Positions 7,138-10,860 of a stretch of 10,860 nucleotides of DNA are shown one piece after another. Source of the DNA: Bacteroidota bacterium (GTDB lineage Bacteria > Bacteroidota > Bacteroidia > Bacteroidales > PUMT01); assembly GCA_003556985.1 (NCBI GenBank), contig PWPZ01000118.1:1-10860 (forward strand), written 5' to 3'. The position numbers and the translations under genes are program-made. The notes under the pieces were generated by a model, which had not been told where the DNA came from, made no database searches, and saw only the letters and a list, made by a program, of their open reading frames with translations. The number at the start of each line of letters is the position of its first letter. The stretch's first letter is position 1.

Positions 7138-7220
7138 CCGGACAGGGTCATGCCGCATTACAGTCAGCTACATACGACGATTCAGTCACCCTAAATTTTT
7201 ATTTTATTTATTTTTGCAGA

Positions 7221-7733
7221 ATGGGCAACGATAAAAAAAAAGCTGTTTTCCTTGACCGCGACGGGGTTATTAACCGTGAAACGGGGGAATATGTTTTCGA
7301 ACCGGAGAATTTTGAGATAAACGAAGGGGTATTTGATGCAATGACAGCCTTGCGCGATGCCGGATTTATCCTCATTGTAATTTCCAACCAGGGAGGAATT
7401 GGCAAAGGATTATATACCCATTCACATGTGGAGAAAATCCACAATAAGCTTAAGCAAATGCTCTCCCTCCATAACCTGGAGCTTGCAGAAATATATTATT
7501 GCCCTCATTATCCTTCCTCGGGTAAGTGCCTCTGCCGCAAGCCTGGTAGTCTTCTGGTTGAGAAAGCCATAGCCAGATTCAATATAGACCCGAGCCTGTC
7601 ATTTATGATAGGTGATAAGGAGAGTGATACCGAAGCCGCCCTCCGGGCAGGGGTAAAGGGAATTCTTATAAATGCCAACGAATCGATTCTGAACTATATT
7701 GACATAATAACTAACGGAAACGGTAAGGCATAG
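7221..7733 (+). CDS. gmhB: HAD-IIIA phosphatase, probably heptose-1,7-bisphosphate 7-phosphatase (GmhB-like)
   Basis: The product has 170 residues and is cytoplasmic. HAD motif I is FLDRDGVIN (10-18; nucleophile Asp12, acid/base Asp14). Motif II is VISNQGG (53-59). A zinc site is formed by CPHYP and CLCRKP (Cys94, His96, Cys103, Cys105), with Lys107 following. Motif IV is MIGDKESDTEAA (129-140). The zinc-containing layout is shared by GmhB and the phosphatase half of HisB. The six-residue loop between His96 and Cys103 is nearer in length to HisB than to E. coli GmhB, so the substrate is not certain. GmhB is the usual assignment in Bacteroidetes; it removes the 7-phosphate from manno-heptose bisphosphate for LPS core or glycan building. 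The gene lies 83 bases after the rhomboid gene. Its last codons and stop fall inside a perfect 23-base tandem duplication. Confidence 0.82.
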   Translation: MGNDKKKAVFLDRDGVINRETGEYVFEPENFEINEGVFDAMTALRDAGFILIVISNQGGIGKGLYTHSHVEKIHNKLKQMLSLHNLELAEIYYCPHYPSSGKCLCRKPGSLLVEKAIARFNIDPSLSFMIGDKESDTEAALRAGVKGILINANESILNYIDIITNGNGKA

Positions 7734-7765
7734 TTCCTTGAAACGGTAAGGCATAGTTCCTTGAA
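7717..7765 (+). repeat. Perfect 23-base tandem duplication spanning the gmhB stop codon
   Basis: The unit AAACGGTAAGGCATAGTTCC plus TTG occupies 7718-7740 and is repeated without change at 7741-7763; the match extends one base to the left and two to the right. The TAG stop of the phosphatase is in the first copy (7731-7733) and its counterpart is in the second. Because the first stop is kept, the duplication does not change the protein. Exact identity points to a recent slippage event, an assembly artefact, or selection. Confidence 0.95.
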
Positions 7766-7826
7766 CCAATAAACAAAGCTTCTCATGTTCTGCCTGCATA
7801 TTGCATGGATAAAAAAATAAAACTGG

Positions 7827-8681
7827 TTGAAACATAAACAATACATATGCCTTAACGATGAAATGCTGCCCGCGGGTGAGCCTTCCCTGATGCACGGCAA
7901 CCGTGCCTTTTGCTATGGTGACGCACTTTTTGAAACAATCCACGGAAACGGAACGAGATTGCAGTTTTTCAAGGACCACCACAGCCGGCTGCAGAGGGGG
8001 ATGGAAATTCTGGGAATGGACAAAAACAGCCTCCCTGAACCCGGCAGCATTGAATCGGCAATTGTGAGGCTGCTAAACAAAAACCACCTGTACAACGGCG
8101 TGCGGGTAAGGCTGACTGTTTTTCGCAACGGCGGGGGATTCTTCACTCCCGATTCAGGATCGTGTTCTTTTCTTGCAGAAGCTTCTCCCCTGCCATACGA
8201 CCGCTACCGCCTCAATGAAAAAGGCCTGAAAGTTGGTTTATACAATTCGCTTATAAAACAGGCAGATAGCCTGGCAAACCTCAAAACCGCAAATTCCCTG
8301 TTATACATAATGGCCGGTCTACATAAAAAAGAGGCAGGGCTTGATGATTGCATTATTCTCAATACGGAAAACAGGCTGGCAGAATGTATCAGCTCAAATC
8401 TCTTCCTGATCAAAAAAGGCGTATTGTTTACACCAGCCCTGTCGGAAGGCTGTGTTGAAGGTATAATGCGCCGGCAAATTCTCCGAATTGCAGAAAAAGA
8501 GGGGATCGGGCATAGCGAGACCCGTCTTGGTGAAGAGGATCTGAACCTGGCCGATGAATTCTTTCTGACCAATTCCATTACAGGCATACGCTGGGTTGTA
8601 GCTTACGGAAAAAAGCGATACTTTAGCAAAACTTCAAAAAAACTTATAGCATTGCTTAACCGCGAACAGTTTGGAGACTGA
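7827..8681 (+). CDS. Class IV PLP-dependent aminotransferase (IlvE/D-amino-acid transaminase/PabC fold)
   Basis: The product has 284 residues. RAFCYGDALFETIH (26-39) is the small-domain signature of class IV enzymes. NLKTANSLLYIMA (151-163) contains the PLP lysine, Lys153, and AECISSNLFLI (186-196) contains Glu187, which contacts the PLP ring nitrogen; GCVEGIMRRQIL (208-219) binds the cofactor phosphate region. Members convert branched-chain 2-oxoacids, make D-amino acids or act as 4-amino-4-deoxychorismate lyase (PabC). The divergent, non-IlvE-like sequence and the setting make a PabC-like role possible but unproven. No in-frame ATG precedes the domain: a TAA lies at 7818-7820, and TTG at 7827 gives the expected YICLNDEMLPAGEPSLMH start, whereas the next in-frame ATG (7863) would remove the first strand. 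It converges on yqgE with an 11-base gap. Confidence 0.88.
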   Translation: MKHKQYICLNDEMLPAGEPSLMHGNRAFCYGDALFETIHGNGTRLQFFKDHHSRLQRGMEILGMDKNSLPEPGSIESAIVRLLNKNHLYNGVRVRLTVFRNGGGFFTPDSGSCSFLAEASPLPYDRYRLNEKGLKVGLYNSLIKQADSLANLKTANSLLYIMAGLHKKEAGLDDCIILNTENRLAECISSNLFLIKKGVLFTPALSEGCVEGIMRRQILRIAEKEGIGHSETRLGEEDLNLADEFFLTNSITGIRWVVAYGKKRYFSKTSKKLIALLNREQFGD

Positions 8682-8692
8682 CACCGCCATCA

Positions 8693-9283
8693 TCAGTTGG
8701 AGCCGGGATTTTCAGGGAAATTAGTCCATAATTTGTATTTACCGCCCAGATCATTCAGCACAACCTTCCAGGATTCTCTGTTTTTTGTATTCATTATCTG
8801 GCCGCTGTCAAGCTCGCTTACCACCCAGGAATTTTCTGAAATCTCTTTTTCAAGCTGCTCTGGCTGCCAGCCGGAATATCCAACAAAAAACCTTATGTTG
8901 CTGCTGTTAAGAATTCCTTCATTGAGAAGCTGTTTTACAACTTCAAAATCGCCTCCCCACCAGACATTATTCATCACCTTAACACTGTTTGGTATAAGTT
9001 CCCCAACAGCATGAATATAATGCACCGAGTCGGTGCCGACCGGTCCTCCCACAGAAAGTGTTCCGTCAACGGAAGGGAAATCAACGAGAATTTCACCTAT
9101 ATCAACCTCAACGGGTTTATTCAAAACAAATCCTACTGAGCCGTTATTGTTATGTTCGGTAATGAACACTATCGATCTCTTAAAGTAAGCATCATTCAAA
9201 AAAGGGTCCGATATAAGTATCCTGCCCTGTTTTGGCTTTTTGTTACCAGGATCGACTTTGAATATGTCGAATATAAGATCCAC
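8693..9283 (-). CDS. yqgE: YqgE/AlgH family protein
   Basis: The product has 196 residues from the chosen start. Hallmarks of the DUF179/YqgE family are QGRILISDPFLNDAYFKRS (19-37), GSVGFVLNKP (48-57), LSVGGPVG (76-83), and FFVGYSGWQPEQLEKEI (132-148) followed by SW. The biochemical role of the family is unresolved; the name AlgH refers to alginate regulation in Pseudomonas. I place the start at GTG (9283-9281), because MDLIFDIFKVD then matches the usual N-terminus. The frame stays open to a TTG at 9340, but that would add 19 residues of unusual sequence, and there is no ATG in between. The gene faces the aminotransferase and lies 127 bases downstream of proC on the same strand. Confidence 0.88.
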   Translation of the reverse strand: MDLIFDIFKVDPGNKKPKQGRILISDPFLNDAYFKRSIVFITEHNNNGSVGFVLNKPVEVDIGEILVDFPSVDGTLSVGGPVGTDSVHYIHAVGELIPNSVKVMNNVWWGGDFEVVKQLLNEGILNSSNIRFFVGYSGWQPEQLEKEISENSWVVSELDSGQIMNTKNRESWKVVLNDLGGKYKLWTNFPENPGSN

Positions 9284-9410
9284 AATCTGAATTGTTTTTA
9301 TATAAGAATTAAACTTCTCCTGAAATCTTAAGAATTGCAATTATTTTTTAATAACAAAACACATACCATGTTCCACCATAATTGATTAAGCAATTAATTT
9401 TTAAGAATTT
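9284..9410. other. 127-base spacer between proC and yqgE
   Basis: This is AT-rich and non-coding. TAATTG (9379-9384) and CAATTA (9391-9396) form a 6-base inverted repeat around ATTAAG, 15 bases beyond the proC stop. Read on the minus strand it is not followed by a T run, so termination of proC is doubtful. On the plus strand it is followed by ATTTTT, but no plus-strand gene is there to be terminated. The region may also carry the yqgE promoter; no clear TTTG/TAnnTTTG pair was seen. Confidence 0.35.
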
Positions 9411-10241
9411 TTAATCCTGGTCATCTGAATACAGCAGGCCGGCTTTTTCTGCCGAAAGGGAGATCCCTTTTATCATGGAAGAGCTAAACCCTTCATATTC
9501 CATCAGGTTAAGGCCGGCAATGGTACACCCCTTTGGAGTGGTCACCTTATCTATTTCCTGCTCGGGATGACTTCCGGCTGCCAGCAAAAGTGAAGCAGCA
9601 CCTTTGGCAGCCTGGGTTGCTATACTCAGGGCATGGTTTGACTGAAGGCCGATTTCAATGCCTCCCTGGGAAGCAGCCCTGATGGCACGAAGAAAGAATG
9701 CTACGCCGCATGCACCGATGGCAGTTGCAGCTATCATCTCTTCCTCGTTAATAATCAGTGTAGTCCCAACAGTACTGAAAAGATCTCCGGCAATTTCAAG
9801 GGCATCGCCCGAAATGCCATTTGCAGCCAGGCAAGTCATAGATTCACCGACTGATATTGCAATATTTGGCATTGCCCTTACAATTGCTATGCCTTCTCCG
9901 GTTACTCTTTCAATCTGGTTGATCTTCACGCCGGTAACTACAGATATGATGGTATGTGTCTTTGCCTGCAGAACGGGTTGGATCTCCCTGAGCAAACCGT
10001 TGACCTGCTGAGGCTCAACTGCAATTATAACAACTTCGGAAATTTCAACCGCACGGGCATTGTCTCTTTCTATCCGTACGCCGGTTTCCTGCATTTTGGA
10101 AAGCAAATTTATACGCCTTCGGGTAAGACAAATATTTTCCGGAATAAACCTTCCGGACCCAAGAAGCCCTTTTGCAATTGAAAGTCCGATATTTCCTGCG
10201 CCAAGTATGGCTATTCGGCTGTCCTTACTTAGTATGCCCAT
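9411..10241 (-). CDS. proC: Pyrroline-5-carboxylate reductase
   Basis: The product has 276 residues, the usual ProC length. It should reduce 1-pyrroline-5-carboxylate to L-proline with NAD(P)H in the cytoplasm, the last step of proline synthesis. The N-terminal Rossmann fold starts RIAILGAGNIGLSIAKGL (9-26), with the dinucleotide-binding GAGNIG at 14-19. VIIAVEPQQV (71-80) and IVRAMPNIAISVGESMT (120-136) are core family segments. The dimerisation domain includes SATAIGACGVAFF-like sequence (172-183) and SHPEQEIDKVTTPKGCTIAGL (224-244), matching the family pattern VTTPGGxTxxGL with Lys in place of the first Gly. The ATG is read from 10241. No other proline gene is visible, and the gene appears to be transcribed alone or with yqgE. 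Confidence 0.93.
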   Translation of the reverse strand: MGILSKDSRIAILGAGNIGLSIAKGLLGSGRFIPENICLTRRRINLLSKMQETGVRIERDNARAVEISEVVIIAVEPQQVNGLLREIQPVLQAKTHTIISVVTGVKINQIERVTGEGIAIVRAMPNIAISVGESMTCLAANGISGDALEIAGDLFSTVGTTLIINEEEMIAATAIGACGVAFFLRAIRAASQGGIEIGLQSNHALSIATQAAKGAASLLLAAGSHPEQEIDKVTTPKGCTIAGLNLMEYEGFSSSMIKGISLSAEKAGLLYSDDQD

Positions 10242-10631
10242 AATTTAATAAATAATTAAAGCGGTATAGAATATTCAATTAGCAAATACATAATAGCCAT
10301 TTGCTTTAACATCTTACCCTGGCCATTCAAACAGATGAATTCCAAACGTCTCAATCCGATCACTTTAACATCTTACCCAGACCGTTCAAACGGATGAATA
10401 CCACAGGCCTCAATCCGGCATTAATTACATAAATGCACATATATACATTAATGCATTTTGCAAATATGATCCAATTAGTAAAAGTAATCAAAAATCTCTC
10501 TAAATAATTTTTTTAATATGTTAAAAATTCGCTAAAATACGGCATTTATCATGACGAATTATTAGTCCATTGTGCCACTAAGCAATAATGGTTGCAATAA
10601 AATTGACAGAAAGGTAAGGAAGAAATGCATT
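10242..10631. other. 390-base AT-rich spacer upstream of proC and of the MNT gene
   Basis: No gene is evident. The spacer contains a two-copy 59-base-period repeat (10304-10418). It also has an inverted pair AAATGCA (10431-10437) and TGCATTT (10452-10458), and another AATTCG (10526-10531) with CGAATT (10555-10560). It must contain promoters pointing left (proC) and right (MNT gene). I saw no full Bacteroidetes promoter match. AAGGAAG at 10616-10622 is a purine-rich, Shine-Dalgarno-like site 9 bases before the ATG at 10632, unusual in this window. Confidence 0.5.
10304..10418. repeat. Two-copy imperfect tandem repeat, 59-base period
   Basis: The copies start at 10304 and 10363. Both open with the identical CTTTAACATCTTACCC, share TTCAAAC and GATGAAT, and close with CTCAATCCG; overall about 45 of 57 positions agree. 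In each copy the central part can form a small stem (ATTCA/TGAAT in copy 1, TTCA/TGAA in copy 2). Conserved blocks split by variable bases suggest a binding site or a small structured element, but an old duplication is equally possible. Confidence 0.75.
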
Positions 10632-10860
10632 ATGATTTCGGAAGAGAAAACACACGCAACCGCAAAAGCAAGGGGAAACTCAAATCAAGATAGTGATATT
10701 GATTTAGCTTTAATTTTCAGGGATTTGGATGATTTAAAACGTTTTGATATTCAAGTTCAATTAATGTTGCTGGCTTCTCAAATTGATACACGAATTGAGC
10801 CACATCCTATTTCGCATAATGATTTTTACTCCGATAATCCATTTGTTGTTGAGATAAAAA
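10632..10860 (+). CDS. Minimal nucleotidyltransferase (MNT, HEPN/MNT antitoxin type), 3' cut and apparently N-terminally short
   Basis: The frame is open from ATG 10632 to the window edge, with 76 residues visible. NQDSDIDLALIF (18-29) holds the paired Asp residues of nucleotidyltransferase metal sites. RFDIQVQLMLLASQIDTRIEPHPIS (about 37-61) followed by NPFVVEI matches the second half of MNT proteins, which in HEPN/MNT toxin-antitoxin pairs AMPylate or neutralise the HEPN RNase. Intact relatives have about 30 more N-terminal residues, including an FGSxAxG motif just before the Asp pair. Here the frame gives THATAKARGNSNQDSDID, so the GS motif is lost while the later GN part remains. The frame stays open upstream to a TAG at 10563-10565, but the residues there do not restore the motif. 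It may be a decayed gene, a frameshifted one, or a natural short form. No HEPN gene is visible upstream; one could follow. Confidence 0.65.
   Translation, partial: MISEEKTHATAKARGNSNQDSDIDLALIFRDLDDLKRFDIQVQLMLLASQIDTRIEPHPISHNDFYSDNPFVVEIK

Noticed and set aside
7209..7216. TATTTTTG just before the gmhB start, a match to the TAnnTTTG -7 box
   Set aside because: It ends only 4 bases before the ATG, which would leave almost no leader, and there is no TTTG at the expected upstream distance; T-rich chance match is likelier.
9284..9340. TTG start extending YqgE by 19 residues
   Set aside because: The extra segment does not resemble family N-termini, whereas GTG at 9283 gives MDLIFDIFKVD, which does.
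10625..10693. 22-codon frame starting ATG 10625 before the MNT start (MHYDFGRENTRN...)
   Set aside because: It is very short, its spacing from the AAGGAAG site is only 2 bases, and it has no known match; it is at most a relic of the MNT N-terminus.

Overview
The window looks like chromosomal DNA of a Bacteroidetes (Bacteroidota) bacterium, probably from the Bacteroidales/Marinilabiliales side. The evidence is the protein types: a short AMP nucleosidase of the Bacteroidetes form beside holA, a stand-alone HsdR_N-like nuclease domain, a TPR + PD40 periplasmic protein of the kind found with type IX secretion/OmpA-family proteins, and YqgE. Coding density is high, most genes lack a clear Shine-Dalgarno sequence, and the spacers are AT-rich. 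Lineage is inferred from remembered families, not from a search.

Layout. 1-708 (+) is the catalytic C-terminus of a 2-oxoacid dehydrogenase E2, cut by the window edge. A 427-base spacer (709-1135) follows, with a probable terminator and a strong AT-rich inverted repeat. 1136-3271 (+) encodes a secreted TPR/PD40 protein with a C-terminal membrane anchor, followed by a GNAT acetyltransferase (3326-3871, +). A spacer with a 28-base direct repeat leads into a minus-strand PD-(D/E)XK domain gene (4016-4486). Across a 244-base divergent spacer with repeated modules comes a tight plus-strand run: AMP nucleosidase (4731-5501), DNA polymerase III delta (5507-6511) and a rhomboid protease (6520-7137), then after short gaps a GmhB-like HAD phosphatase (7221-7733) and a class IV aminotransferase (7827-8681). 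Two minus-strand genes converge on these: yqgE (8693-9283) and proC (9411-10241). A 390-base AT-rich spacer with a 59-base-period repeat precedes the start of a minimal nucleotidyltransferase (MNT) gene that runs off the right end and seems to lack its N-terminal GS motif.

Function. Most of this is housekeeping: 2-oxoacid oxidation, AMP turnover, clamp loading, heptose/LPS precursor synthesis, PLP-dependent amino-group chemistry and proline synthesis. The less ordinary parts are the TPR/PD40 protein that ends in a transmembrane anchor rather than an OmpA domain, the orphan nuclease domain beside a replication gene, the truncated MNT gene at the right edge, and four sets of short non-coding repeats in the spacers. 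I did not find a convincing new multi-gene system. Three genes (3326, 7827, 9283) appear to use TTG or GTG starts.
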